This document shows, piece after piece, positions 1 to 9,115 of a stretch of 38,403 nt of DNA (positions are counted from its first letter, which is position 1; the number at the start of each line of letters is the position of its first letter). A program made the position numbers and the translations under genes. This DNA comes from an uncultured bacterium (GTDB lineage Bacteria; Hydrogenedentota; Hydrogenedentia; Hydrogenedentales; Hydrogenedentaceae), in assembly GCA_937124615.1 (NCBI GenBank), contig CAKZKR010000026.1:1-38403 (forward strand). Direction: 5' to 3'. Under the pieces are notes generated by a model. The model was not told where the DNA came from. It saw nothing but the letters and a program-made list of their open reading frames with translations, and searched no databases.

Positions 1-183
1 TTAATTGTAGGCCACTTGTTTAACTTTCTGATAAGTGTAATGGGAGCTTTTGTTCATTCGATGCGTCTTATTTTGGTCGAATTTTTTGGTAGGTTTTATG
101 AAGGAGGTGGAAAGCCATTTGAACCATTAGGATTTAATTCGGAAAGTGCTATCCTGGTTACTTCTGATGAAAAAAATAAATAA
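1..183 (+). CDS. atpI: V-type ATP synthase subunit I, C-terminal end (partial)
   Basis: Frame 1 is open from the window edge to a TAA at 181-183 and gives about 60 residues. The segment GHLFNFLISVMGAFVHSMRL followed by VEFFGRFYEGGGKPFEPLG is the highly conserved last transmembrane region and tail of the membrane stator subunit I (equivalent to subunit a), which forms the ion half-channels against the c-ring. The arginine of the HSMR motif is where the conserved stator arginine region ends. The start lies upstream of the window. It is the first visible gene of the I-K-E-C-F-A-B-D operon and sits 52 bp before subunit K. Confidence 0.9.
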   Translation, partial: LIVGHLFNFLISVMGAFVHSMRLILVEFFGRFYEGGGKPFEPLGFNSESAILVTSDEKNK

Positions 184-235
184 ACAAGTTAAGGAATAAA
201 TAAAACGATAACCGTAAAAACATGGAGATAAGTGT

Positions 236-757
236 ATGGAACACGCACTTGCAATCGAGATTGGTCGTGGTTTGGCAATTGCTGGAGCAGGTTTAGCTGT
301 AGGTTTAGGATGCTCCGGGTCAGGTAAAGGAATTGGAATTGCTTCCCAGGCAGTTGGAGGCGTCCTAAGTGAGAAACCGGATTTGTTCGGTCGATTATTG
401 GTTCTGTTGGCATTACCGGGAACACAAGGGTTCTACGGGTTCATTACAGCCATCCTTATTTTTGTGCGTTCCGGGTTAATTACAGGACAAATGATAATAA
501 CACCGGGAACAGGTCTTGCATTGTTTGTTTTAGGATTTGGTGTCGGTTTAGCTTTGTATTTCTCGGCGCAATGGCAGGGAGAAGCATCTGCAGCAAGTAT
601 ATCGTTAGTAGCACGCCGTCCGGAGGCCTTCGGTCGTTCTGTTATTCTTCCTGCAATGGTGGAAACCTATGCGGTGGTAGCATTGCTGGTTGCTATTCTT
701 GCAATCAATTGGTTGACGGCATCCAATGATGTTACTGCTTTTGTTCGTGGACAATAA
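236..757 (+). CDS. atpK: V-type ATP synthase subunit K (membrane c-ring proteolipid)
   Basis: This 173-residue protein has two fused helical hairpins (four membrane segments), the size of a V-type proteolipid. The rotor ring it forms carries ions through the membrane. The first hairpin has the LPGTQGFYGF motif (residues 60-69) and the second has SAQWQGEAS (110-118) and PAMVETYAVVALL (139-151). There is one carboxylate, E143, per four-helix subunit; the first hairpin has Q64 at the equivalent place. L60, T63, Q64, Q114 and E143 match the five Na+ ligands known from Enterococcus hirae NtpK, with the same 29-residue Q-to-E spacing. A GGAG ribosome site precedes the ATG. Na+ coupling is an inference from the ligands. 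Confidence 0.95.
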   Translation: MEHALAIEIGRGLAIAGAGLAVGLGCSGSGKGIGIASQAVGGVLSEKPDLFGRLLVLLALPGTQGFYGFITAILIFVRSGLITGQMIITPGTGLALFVLGFGVGLALYFSAQWQGEASAASISLVARRPEAFGRSVILPAMVETYAVVALLVAILAINWLTASNDVTAFVRGQ

Positions 758-810
758 AACATGGTTGATGATAAAAAAAGATTCTTGCCTTCATAGTAAG
801 GAATAAAAAA

Positions 811-1404
811 ATGGCATTAGATGAAATTAGCAAAGCAGTTTTAGAATCGGTTCAGCGAGAGGCGGAATTGATTCTAAAGTCTGCTAAAAAAGAATCCGAG
901 GAAAAGAAAAAGAATGCCCAAAAAAATGCAGAAGAAAAAGCAGAACGATTCTATCAACTGGCTGTACGAAACATTGATGAAGAGATGGCGAGAAAGTCTG
1001 TTCAAGTTCAGGGACAGATTAATAAAGAAATTTTAAAAGAGAAGAATATCATTATAAATCAAGTATTCCAGAAAGCCAAAGAAGTAATTCTAAAATCTGC
1101 AGGGCAAGATTACCAACAATTAATGGAAAAACTATTAGCACGAGCTATTCCACAAGGGATAAAGGGAAGTATCCGAGTTCATAAAGAGGATTTAGAACTA
1201 TTTAGGAATTTAGTTAACAAGTGGAACGCTACTCATGGAACTGTATTAACAATTGATGATAGAAATTGCCTTCCGTCTCGAGGAGGATTTTTATTTGTTG
1301 CAGAAGGATTTCAGATTGACCAGACTCTGGATACCATTTTGAGTGATTTGCAAAGAGAAATCGTTCCCATAGTTGCTCAGAGATTGTTTGTCGGAAATAT
1401 TTAA
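811..1404 (+). CDS. atpE: V-type ATP synthase subunit E (peripheral stalk)
   Basis: This 197-residue protein has a long, highly charged N-terminal half (about residues 10-110, rich in K, E and A, with heptad-like spacing) predicted as coiled coil, and a globular C-terminal half ending in a region like RGGFLFVAEG and DTILSDLQREIVPIVAQRLF. That is the layout of the V/A-type E subunit, which holds the catalytic head still against the rotor by bridging the A/B hexamer and subunit I. Its position between K and C is the standard one. An AAGGAA ribosome site lies about 8 bases upstream. The small partner stalk subunit (G/H) is not seen in this window and may lie upstream of subunit I. Confidence 0.9.
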   Translation: MALDEISKAVLESVQREAELILKSAKKESEEKKKNAQKNAEEKAERFYQLAVRNIDEEMARKSVQVQGQINKEILKEKNIIINQVFQKAKEVILKSAGQDYQQLMEKLLARAIPQGIKGSIRVHKEDLELFRNLVNKWNATHGTVLTIDDRNCLPSRGGFLFVAEGFQIDQTLDTILSDLQREIVPIVAQRLFVGNI

Positions 1405-1431
1405 TCATAAAAACCAAGAAGGAGTAGGTGC

Positions 1432-2424
1432 TTGAAAGCCCTTTCAAAAGGACAACATCGTTGGGGATTTGTATGCGGGCAGATAAGTGTATTAGAAGGG
1501 CGATTAATGTCCTATGACTTTTTTATGAATCTTGGAAGTATTGAAAAATCAGAAGATGTCTTACATCGTCTTCAAGAAACAGCATTGCGAGAATTTATGG
1601 TTCCCGGTGCTGAAACATGGGAAGATTGGAGCACTATTATAGATAGTTATGTGCATTCTCAGATTAATGAGTTAAAAAAAGCATGTCCTTCTCCGGAAAT
1701 CACGGATGTGTTTTTATTAAGTGAAGATTATATTAATCTAAAAAGGGCGATTAATGGGAGAAATCCTCTCTTTCCTAAAAATGTTTTTAGTGAGTTACGA
1801 TTGACAGAAATTGCTTCCGGGAACCCTTCTTTATTCCCAGAGGTTATAAGACCCGCTATTAGTACAGTGGCGAACCCAGCAGGTGCTCAAAGTGAAAATC
1901 CTATAATTACGGATATAGTATTGGATGGTTGCTATTTAAGACAGTATTTGTGGTTGTTATCAAATTTAGATTGTCCTTTACTAAAAGATTGGTCGGAATT
2001 CCGAGTCTTAACAAAACTAATAGTAGTTCTCTGGCGTGCATTAAAATCCGGGCATAATTTAAAACTCTTCCTGCAGTATTTGCTTCCTTTAGAGCCTTTT
2101 AACCATTTGATAAATGAACTTTGTGCCACAACTGAGTTAAGGTCCTGGGGGAATATAATTCCAGGGGTAATTGGTGATATTTGGAGAGAATGCTTTGAAT
2201 TGAGCGAAGATGAACAGATTCCAAAATTTGAACAAAAAGTTTCTGATTTTATGACCCAACAAGTAAAACAGGCAAAACTACAGACAATGGGCCCTGAAAG
2301 AGTAGGTGCATTCTGTTGGGGATTGAATATGGAAGCCTTTAATTTAAAACTGATTATTAGTGGTAAACTTAACGGTTTGCCATCAAATATGCTTAAAGAC
2401 AGGATTCGGCAGACTTATGTATAA
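1432..2424 (+). CDS. atpC: V-type ATP synthase subunit C (rotor-to-ring socket, d-like)
   Basis: This 330-residue, mostly helical protein corresponds to the subunit that couples the central stalk to the membrane ring. A TTG start is chosen because the conserved N-terminal pattern of the family (aromatic-x-x-G-x-I-x-x-L-E-x-R-L, here WGFVCGQISVLEGRLMS) lies upstream of the first in-frame ATG at 1507, and a GGAGTAGG ribosome site stands directly before the TTG. The C-terminal half carries the repeated ENLKLI-like motif (NMEAFNLKLIISGKLNGLP). The gene overlaps subunit F by 8 bp, which suggests coupled translation. Confidence 0.88.
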   Translation: MKALSKGQHRWGFVCGQISVLEGRLMSYDFFMNLGSIEKSEDVLHRLQETALREFMVPGAETWEDWSTIIDSYVHSQINELKKACPSPEITDVFLLSEDYINLKRAINGRNPLFPKNVFSELRLTEIASGNPSLFPEVIRPAISTVANPAGAQSENPIITDIVLDGCYLRQYLWLLSNLDCPLLKDWSEFRVLTKLIVVLWRALKSGHNLKLFLQYLLPLEPFNHLINELCATTELRSWGNIIPGVIGDIWRECFELSEDEQIPKFEQKVSDFMTQQVKQAKLQTMGPERVGAFCWGLNMEAFNLKLIISGKLNGLPSNMLKDRIRQTYV

Positions 2425-2740
2425 AGCGTATGTGATAGGTGAAAAAGGTCTAATACAAGGATTTAAATCCGCCGGTTTTGAGGTATGCCATGCCCTTACT
2501 CCTCATGATTTGCAAATAGTTTTTCAACAAATACAGCAAGAAGGCGGAGCATCTATTATCTTGATAACAGAAGAACTTGCAAAGGAATCTAAAGAAATTC
2601 TACAAGATTATAGGTTGATTAGTAATGCTGTTATAACAACAATACCGACCCACAAAGGAAGTCAACATTTAGGATTTAAAGAATTGAAGAGACAGATAGA
2701 ATATTCAATCGGTGTCGATATGCTCGGGAAAGAGGAATAA
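2417..2740 (+). CDS. atpF: V-type ATP synthase subunit F (central stalk)
   Basis: The protein is 107 residues from the ATG at 2417, starting MYKAYVIGEKGLIQGFKSAG. This matches the Rossmann-like start of subunit F (short strand, then a GF-x-x-G turn). The same frame extends further upstream into the subunit C gene, but that extra stretch is out of family and is rejected. The residues ASIILITEELAKE form the second strand and helix, and a short C-terminal helix follows KELKRQIEYSIG. Subunit F sits on the central rotor next to D. It overlaps the end of subunit C by 8 bp and lies 80 bp before subunit A. Confidence 0.9.
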   Translation: MYKAYVIGEKGLIQGFKSAGFEVCHALTPHDLQIVFQQIQQEGGASIILITEELAKESKEILQDYRLISNAVITTIPTHKGSQHLGFKELKRQIEYSIGVDMLGKEE

Positions 2741-2820
2741 ACCCCGATGAGTATAAATGAAAAAAATATATTGAATTTAATAATAGTGAATAAAAATAAG
2801 GAACATTAGGGAAATAAAAT

Positions 2821-4581
2821 ATGAGCACAAACAATCAGGGCGAAGTCGTCAAAGTATCCGGACCATTAGTTGTGGCTCGTGGTTTAGCCGGTGCCAGAAT
2901 GTATGAAATGGTGCGTGTAGGTGAAGCCAAACTGTTCGGAGAAATTATTGAAATTCGAGGTGATGAATATTCCATTCAGGTTTACGAAGAGACTGAAGGA
3001 ATAGGACCGGGACAGCCTGTATTTAGAACAGGTGAAGCACTAAGTGTAGAGTTAGGTCCTGGTTTAATCCGTTCCATTTATGATGGTGTTCAAAGACCTC
3101 TGGATAAGATTGCTGCACAATATGGGGAATATATTGTTCGTGGAGCGGAAAGCCCCTCATTAGACCGTTCCTTAATATGGAAATTTGAACCTGTGGCTAA
3201 AGTTGGAGACCATGTTGTAGCAGGCGATGTTTTAGGAACTGTTCGTGAAACAAAATTAGTCATTCATAAAATTTTAGTTCCGAATGGGGTAGAAGGGACA
3301 ATAAAAAAGATTGCCCCTGTAGAAGGAAATGTGGATACTGTTATTGCAATAGTTGAAACTGACAAAGGACCTCGTGAACTTACAATGGTGCAACGCTGGC
3401 CTGTCCGTGAACCCCGTCCCGTTGCAAAAAAACTCCCTCCACTGGAACCCCTAACTACGGGACAACGGGTTTTAGATATGTTTTTTCCGATGACCAAAGG
3501 TGGGACGGCTTGTGTTCCAGGTCCTTTTGGAAGTGGTAAGACGGTTGTTCAACACCAATTAGCAAAGTGGGCCAATGCAAGTATCGTAGTTTATGTAGGT
3601 TGTGGAGAACGTGGGAATGAGATGACCGATGTGCTTATGGAATTTCCCGAATTGAAAGACCCTGAGTCGGGTGAGCCCCTTATGGAAAGAACCGTATTAA
3701 TTGCAAATACCTCAAACATGCCTGTGGCGGCGCGTGAAGCAAGTGTATTTACAGGGATTACTATTGCAGAGTATTTCCGCGATATGGGGTATAGCGTCGC
3801 ATTGATGGCAGATTCAACAAGTCGTTGGGCAGAAGCGATGCGCGAAATGTCGGGTCGATTAGAGGAAATGCCCGGCGAAGAAGGTTACCCCGCGTATCTT
3901 GGAACAAGAATTGCCAGTTTCTATGAACGCTCGGGTAATGTAATCTGTATGGGTTCGGACAAACGCAATGGGACATTATCTTTAATTGGTGCTGTATCCC
4001 CCCCAGGTGGAGACTTTTCAGAACCTGTTGTTCAGGCAACTCTTCGTGTTGTTAAAGTATTCTGGGGACTTGATGACAAATTAGCATTTGCAAGACATTT
4101 CCCAGCAATAAACTGGCTGACATCCTATTCCTTATATCAAGAGGTTGTGGATAAATATGCAAACGACCATTATAATCCAAAGTGGTCAGAAGTGCGTAGA
4201 AGAGCGATGGCGATATTACAACGGGAAGCCGAATTAGAAGAACTGGTTCGACTTGTAGGTATGGATGCTCTTCCGGCAGATGACCGATTGCTGATGCAGG
4301 CAGCAAAAATGATAAGAGAAGACTTCTTACATCAAAACGCTTTTGATGAATTAGACACCTATACCTCTATGGTAAAACAATATCAACTTTTGAATACAAT
4401 TTTACATTATTATGATGAAGTTCGGCCTGCTTTACAAAAAGGTGTACCTTTATCAAGACTGCTTACTTTACCTGTTCTTGAAGAGATTTCGAAGGCAAAA
4501 TTGATTCCAGAAAACAAATTAGAACAGTTTGACGAATTACGAAGTAAAGTTTCAGAACAAGTAAAAGGTTTAATGTCATAA
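2821..4581 (+). CDS. atpA: V-type ATP synthase catalytic subunit A
   Basis: This 586-residue subunit has the usual length and full family architecture: an N-terminal beta-barrel, the A-specific insertion (about residues 110-200), the nucleotide-binding core and a helical C-terminal domain. The P-loop GPFGSGKT is at 234-241, and the GERGNE motif at 262-267 supplies the catalytic glutamate E263. MADSTSRWAEAMREMSGRL and PPGGDFSEPV are further signatures. It hydrolyses or makes ATP at the A/B interface in the cytoplasmic head. It lies between F and B in the operon. The 80-bp gap before it is AT-rich, and the ATG is preceded by a weak AGGGAA site. Confidence 0.98.
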   Translation: MSTNNQGEVVKVSGPLVVARGLAGARMYEMVRVGEAKLFGEIIEIRGDEYSIQVYEETEGIGPGQPVFRTGEALSVELGPGLIRSIYDGVQRPLDKIAAQYGEYIVRGAESPSLDRSLIWKFEPVAKVGDHVVAGDVLGTVRETKLVIHKILVPNGVEGTIKKIAPVEGNVDTVIAIVETDKGPRELTMVQRWPVREPRPVAKKLPPLEPLTTGQRVLDMFFPMTKGGTACVPGPFGSGKTVVQHQLAKWANASIVVYVGCGERGNEMTDVLMEFPELKDPESGEPLMERTVLIANTSNMPVAAREASVFTGITIAEYFRDMGYSVALMADSTSRWAEAMREMSGRLEEMPGEEGYPAYLGTRIASFYERSGNVICMGSDKRNGTLSLIGAVSPPGGDFSEPVVQATLRVVKVFWGLDDKLAFARHFPAINWLTSYSLYQEVVDKYANDHYNPKWSEVRRRAMAILQREAELEELVRLVGMDALPADDRLLMQAAKMIREDFLHQNAFDELDTYTSMVKQYQLLNTILHYYDEVRPALQKGVPLSRLLTLPVLEEISKAKLIPENKLEQFDELRSKVSEQVKGLMS

Positions 4582-4628
4582 GAAATAATAAATGATAAAC
4601 AAAATAAAATAGAGTGAGGTGAACAACC

Positions 4629-6008
4629 GTGGTTACGAAAGAATATCGCACAGTAAAAGAAATTATCGGTCCACTAATGTTAATCGAAGGAGTAGGAGGG
4701 ATTACTTACGGTGAACTGACGGATATTCGTCTTGACGATGGAACGATGCGTCGAGGCCGTGTTCTGGAAGTGCATCGGGATAGAGCAGTAGTCCAGGTAT
4801 TCGAAGGAACAAGTGGATTGGCTCCACAGGGTGTTACTGTAAAGTTTTTAGGTAAAGGTGTTGAATTAGGTGTTTCCGGTGATATTTTAGGCCGTGTATT
4901 TGATGGTTTTGGAAGACCTATTGATGATGGACCTCCTATTATCCCTGAAAAGTGGCTTAATATTAATGGGAACCCGATGAATCCCTATTCGAGAGACTAT
5001 CCCAATGAATTTATTCAGACAGGTATTTCAACTATAGACCTGTTAAATCCCTTAGTTCGTGGTCAAAAACTTCCATTCTTTTCAGGTTCTGGTTTGCCTC
5101 ACTCGAGAATGGCTGCACAAGTAGCACGACAGGCTCGAGTATTAAAAACAGGTGAAAAGTTCGCGGTTATATTTGCTACTATGGGTATTACTTTTGAAGA
5201 AGCGGAATTTTTTATTAATGATTTTCGTAGAACAGGGGCTCTGGAAAGGGCTGTATTGTTTATTAACCTTGCAGACGACCCTGCTATTGAGCGCATTGCA
5301 GTTCCACGTATGGCTTTAACAGTAGCCGAATTCTTGGCTTATGAAAAAGACATGCATGTTCTGGTTATCTTAACAGACCTTACAAATTATTGTGAAGCAT
5401 TGCGTGAAATATCTGCAGCAAGAAAGGAAGTCCCAGGAAGGCGTGGTTATCCGGGATACTTATACACCGACTTAAGTACAATTTATGAACGCGCAGGTCG
5501 TATTAAAGGGAAAATGGGCTCTATTACCCAACTCCCTGTGTTAACAATGCCTGAAGATGATAAAACGCACCCGATTCCAGATTTGACAGGATATATTACA
5601 GAGGGACAGATTATATTAAGTCGTTCCTTGCATGCACAGGGTATCTATCCGCCGGTGGATGTGCTTCCATCTCTTTCACGATTAAAGGATAAAGGAATTG
5701 GTGTTGGAAAGACCCGTGAAGACCATGCCAATGTGATGAACCAGTTATATGCTGCTTATGCACGAGGTAAAAATGCTAAAGAGTTGGCAGTTGTGTTAGG
5801 AGAATCGGCTCTTAGTGATATAGACCTTTTATATGTGAAATTTGCGGATGCTTTTGAAGACCGATTTATCCGTCAGGGTGAAGATGAAAATCGCAGTATA
5901 GAAGATAGTTTACGAATTGGCTGGGAGTTACTTGGTTTACTTCCAAAGTCAGAGTTAAAACGCATAAGACCCGAATTTATCGAGAAGTATTATCCGGAAA
6001 ACAAATAA
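4629..6008 (+). CDS. atpB: V-type ATP synthase regulatory subunit B
   Basis: This 459-residue subunit is the non-catalytic partner of A in the A3B3 head. The usual P-loop is replaced by the B-type sequence [19 protein letters not shown], and the B signature [21 protein letters not shown] is complete. It starts at a GTG (4629) behind a GAGGTGA ribosome site; the family start is typically a few residues before the [11 protein letters not shown] motif, which supports this choice. It sits 47 bp after subunit A and 33 bp before subunit D. Confidence 0.98.
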   Translation: MVTKEYRTVKEIIGPLMLIEGVGGITYGELTDIRLDDGTMRRGRVLEVHRDRAVVQVFEGTSGLAPQGVTVKFLGKGVELGVSGDILGRVFDGFGRPIDDGPPIIPEKWLNINGNPMNPYSRDYPNEFIQTGISTIDLLNPLVRGQKLPFFSGSGLPHSRMAAQVARQARVLKTGEKFAVIFATMGITFEEAEFFINDFRRTGALERAVLFINLADDPAIERIAVPRMALTVAEFLAYEKDMHVLVILTDLTNYCEALREISAARKEVPGRRGYPGYLYTDLSTIYERAGRIKGKMGSITQLPVLTMPEDDKTHPIPDLTGYITEGQIILSRSLHAQGIYPPVDVLPSLSRLKDKGIGVGKTREDHANVMNQLYAAYARGKNAKELAVVLGESALSDIDLLYVKFADAFEDRFIRQGEDENRSIEDSLRIGWELLGLLPKSELKRIRPEFIEKYYPENK

Positions 6009-6041
6009 ATATACTTATAGAAATTTATATAAGGTTGCTGT

Positions 6042-6674
6042 ATGAGATTAGCAGTAAATCCAACAAGAATGGAGTTGCTCAGGCTACGAAAGAGATTAGT
6101 TGTAGCCCAGCGTGGTCATAAATTGCTAAAAGATAAATTAGATGGACTGATGAAGGATTTTGGGAGAATAACAGCAGAATACAAAAAAGCAAGATTAGAA
6201 GTCGATAATGAACTTCCACAAGTATTGAAATTATTCGTTTTAGCAGAGGCCACATCTTCAAGATTAATAGTTGAAGATGCTCTGGAGTCAACAAGACAAG
6301 AGATGAATATACAGATGAAACCTCAGAGGTTGATGAGTGTCCAAATACCTAGATTAGAAATTACTTTTGGGAAAAGTGAAGGAGGTTATTCTCTAATACA
6401 CACCTCTTCAGAATTAGACAAAGCAATTACGCAAATGAAGGAATTCCTACCTAAATTATTAAAAATGGCTGAATTAGAAGAGACAGTACGTAGACTTTGT
6501 CAAGAAATAGAAAAAACAAGAAGAAGGGTTAACGCTTTAGAACATACATTGATACCCCGCATGAAAGAAACAATAAAATTTATTAAGAACAAATTAGACG
6601 AAATGGAGCGTTCAACTACCAGCCAATTAATGAGAATTAAAGCCCAGCGATTAGCCCAGGAAGCAGGAAAATAG
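6042..6674 (+). CDS. atpD: V-type ATP synthase subunit D (central rotor shaft)
   Basis: This 210-residue protein begins with the family hallmark VNPTRMELLRLRKRLVVAQR, then GHKLLKDKLDGLM, and closes with the helix RRRVNALEHTLIPRMKETI. The N- and C-terminal segments form the antiparallel coiled coil that turns inside the A3B3 head, with a small globular part in the middle. It is the last gene of the ATPase operon. The next gene is convergent, and I see no strong hairpin terminator in the 62 bp between them. Confidence 0.95.
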   Translation: MRLAVNPTRMELLRLRKRLVVAQRGHKLLKDKLDGLMKDFGRITAEYKKARLEVDNELPQVLKLFVLAEATSSRLIVEDALESTRQEMNIQMKPQRLMSVQIPRLEITFGKSEGGYSLIHTSSELDKAITQMKEFLPKLLKMAELEETVRRLCQEIEKTRRRVNALEHTLIPRMKETIKFIKNKLDEMERSTTSQLMRIKAQRLAQEAGK

Positions 6675-6736
6675 TTTTAGATATATACCCATTGGACAGT
6701 TCAGACCTATAAGTTTAAGTATTTGACAGTTTTGTC

Positions 6737-7978
6737 TTACTTTACCCAGTCTACTTTTATAGGTTCTTGGAAATTTCGAGCATGTTCAGTAATAAGTGCT
6801 GTTTTTACATCTCCTGAATGTACGCACATGCGATATCGAAACGATAAAGTCTCATTCTTTTTAATTATATAATTACCACTTTCAGGAAGGTTTTTGTTAT
6901 ATTCCTTCTCACGGAAATAGGAATATCCAAAGCAATTAGCGGCAAAAAGTCCGTATTTTCGCACATGCCAACTGCTTGGATAACGAAGGTTTGTAGGATG
7001 GTCAAAAATAGCCAATCCTCGCCATCCCACATTATTCATATCTGCTGAATAATCACACCATGGTGTTGGTTTTCCCCAAACTTTATCTTCTCCTGTTTCT
7101 CCATTTGCTATAGTTATTATCCCTTTTGAAGATATGTCCGGGTGCATTCTTGCGGAGACAATACCTCCTTCTTTTGTATCTCTGAATTCTGCATCTTTTT
7201 CCTCAGCAATAAACGAAACAAAAGCATCAAAAATGCGAGATTTTTCAGGTGTTGCATAAAAACGATATTCTCGATTCTCAGTAATCACATAATTCCCGTC
7301 TTTGTCATACCATTTATTATTGCTAACTATCCATCCATAGGCATCACCGGAACCGTAAGATATATTTTCTACCCTTTGGGCTCCTGTCTCTGCTCCCTCT
7401 GTCCATAAATCAACGCCATTGATATCTCCATAAGCAGACCAAAAAGATTTATGGTGTGGATGGTCTTGGGCAAATTTAGGAGTTCCTTCAGGTTTCATCG
7501 GATAATCTCTTGTAATTGTAACTTGATTTTCAGACATTAAGGGCCATAGGAAGGGTTTTTTCCATTGTTTACCATAGTGGTAGATAGTAAATAATTTATC
7601 ATCTATGACTACTTTTAATGTATCGGGTTCATCTCCTGGCAATACTTGCACATGGGGTGTATACTCTGTTGGTTTATCATGAAACCTTACTTCATACAAG
7701 TGTTCGGTGTTGGGTAAAGCCCCTTCAGGAATAAATACAAACTCACCGTTTCGAACAGTTGCTGGGAATTCTTTGCCCGTTTTATCGTGAAATACTACTA
7801 CCTTTTTGTTTTCAGGAACGGTAGCATTACAAGGCAAAAGGATAATTGGATTAACCATTTTATAATCACCCGCTTTTAATTGGATTTTCATCTGTTCGAG
7901 GGACTCGGAAAAAGCAAAAGTATTAAAGACAAACATAAAACCGAAACATGTCAAAAGGAAAATAATCTTTCCATTCAT
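6737..7978 (-). CDS. Secreted DUF6807 (PmoA-family) protein
   Basis: The protein is 413 residues from the ATG at 7978, which has a strong AGGAG ribosome site and starts a clear signal peptide (MNGKIIFLLTCFGFMFVFN, cleavage after the FAFSES region). A longer in-frame start at 8071 is rejected for those reasons. The C-terminal half carries DUF6807 signatures: HPHHKSFWSAYGDINGVDLW, and FDHPTNLRYPSSWHVRKYG followed by ANCFG. Pfam labels the family 'methane oxygenase PmoA', but members are not methane monooxygenases. They are common next to carbohydrate genes in Planctomycetota-like and related bacteria, and their activity is not firmly known. It is divergent from a sugar isomerase-like gene, so a periplasmic carbohydrate role is likely but inferred. 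Confidence 0.82.
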   Translation of the reverse strand: MNGKIIFLLTCFGFMFVFNTFAFSESLEQMKIQLKAGDYKMVNPIILLPCNATVPENKKVVVFHDKTGKEFPATVRNGEFVFIPEGALPNTEHLYEVRFHDKPTEYTPHVQVLPGDEPDTLKVVIDDKLFTIYHYGKQWKKPFLWPLMSENQVTITRDYPMKPEGTPKFAQDHPHHKSFWSAYGDINGVDLWTEGAETGAQRVENISYGSGDAYGWIVSNNKWYDKDGNYVITENREYRFYATPEKSRIFDAFVSFIAEEKDAEFRDTKEGGIVSARMHPDISSKGIITIANGETGEDKVWGKPTPWCDYSADMNNVGWRGLAIFDHPTNLRYPSSWHVRKYGLFAANCFGYSYFREKEYNKNLPESGNYIIKKNETLSFRYRMCVHSGDVKTALITEHARNFQEPIKVDWVK

Positions 7979-8142
7979 TGAGAAACTCCTTTTATTAAAT
8001 GTGATGAAATATAAAGTAGGTGTATTATAGAACTTTGCTAAAACAACTTTCAAAAATCTCCAAGAGACCAATCAGTTTTAAATCAGGCGAGGGTTTTTAG
8101 TATTCTTATATAAAATGTAAAGGGAAAACTAAAGGAATAAGT

Positions 8143-9111
8143 ATGGAAACAAGAAGAGAGTTTGTAAAAACATCTGTGTTAAGTATTGGTTTAGCAGGAG
8201 TAACTAAAGGTACTTTTGCGGATGCAGGAACAAAGCAGAAAGAAACAAATAATGAAATGAAGAGGTATCAGGGTGGTATCAGTCCATGGGCCCTTGTTTT
8301 GAATACAAGCACGATTAGGCCTGCTCCTAATTTGTTAGAAAAGATAAAAATTGCCCATGAAACCAAGTGGGACGGTATAGAACCATGGATTAATGAGATA
8401 GAAGACTATGAAAAGCAGGGCGGTAATTTAAAGGATTTAGGAAAGCAAATAAAAGATTTAGGTCTTATTGTCCCTAATGTGATAGGGCTCTGGGATTCTA
8501 TGCCGGAAGGGGAAGATGCATTCAAAACTTCATTGGAGGTTAATCGTAACCGTATGCGAATGGCTGCGGATATTGGTTCCTTGCATATTGCCGCAATACC
8601 TGCTCCTGACAAGGAAAATATAGATTTGAAATGGTGTTCCCATTGTTATAAAGAATTATTAAAAATTGGAGAGGAAGAATACGGAATACGGGTTGTGGTC
8701 GAGTTTGTAGGTTTTTTCAAAGGGGTACATCGTTTAGGTCAAGCCTGTGCCATTGCTCTGGATGCGGATGACCCAAGAGCATGTATTCTTGCGGATACAT
8801 TTCACTTATTCCGTGGAGGATCAGGTTTTTCAGGACTGGAATTGCTTCAAGGAAAATTTATTACCCATTTTCATTGGAATGATGTACCCGGAGATGTCCC
8901 TCGTGAAGAACAAGGAGATGCCCATCGTGTATTTCCCGGAGATGGGATACTTCCACTGAAAGATGTTTTGGTAACATTGAAAAATATTGGATATACAGGT
9001 TGTTTATCATTGGAAACTTTTAATAGAGAACATTGGAAACAGGATTTGAAAGTAGTAGCGGAAAACGGTTTGAAAAAAATGCTGGACTGTGTTAAATTAT
9101 CGGGAGTATAG
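8143..9111 (+). CDS. Sugar phosphate isomerase/epimerase-like TIM-barrel protein, Tat-exported
   Basis: The 322-residue protein begins METRREFVKTSVLSIGLAG. The RREFVK segment plus a short hydrophobic stretch is a twin-arginine signal, so the enzyme is probably folded in the cytoplasm and exported. The mature part fits the xylose isomerase-like TIM barrel (AP endonuclease 2 family): VVVEFVGF with its strand-end glutamate, ILADTFHLFRGG, FITHFHWNDVPGD and GCLSLETFNRE supply the E, D/H, H and E that usually bind a divalent metal. The substrate cannot be read from sequence. It is divergent from the DUF6807 gene across about 160 bp and 4 bp upstream of the M23 lipoprotein gene. Confidence 0.82.
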   Translation: METRREFVKTSVLSIGLAGVTKGTFADAGTKQKETNNEMKRYQGGISPWALVLNTSTIRPAPNLLEKIKIAHETKWDGIEPWINEIEDYEKQGGNLKDLGKQIKDLGLIVPNVIGLWDSMPEGEDAFKTSLEVNRNRMRMAADIGSLHIAAIPAPDKENIDLKWCSHCYKELLKIGEEEYGIRVVVEFVGFFKGVHRLGQACAIALDADDPRACILADTFHLFRGGSGFSGLELLQGKFITHFHWNDVPGDVPREEQGDAHRVFPGDGILPLKDVLVTLKNIGYTGCLSLETFNREHWKQDLKVVAENGLKKMLDCVKLSGV

Positions 9112-9115
9112 GGTA

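Noticed and set aside
7979-8071. Upstream extension of the DUF6807 protein by 31 residues
   Set aside because: The ATG at 7978 has a strong AGGAG site and begins a normal signal peptide, which would be internal in the longer form.
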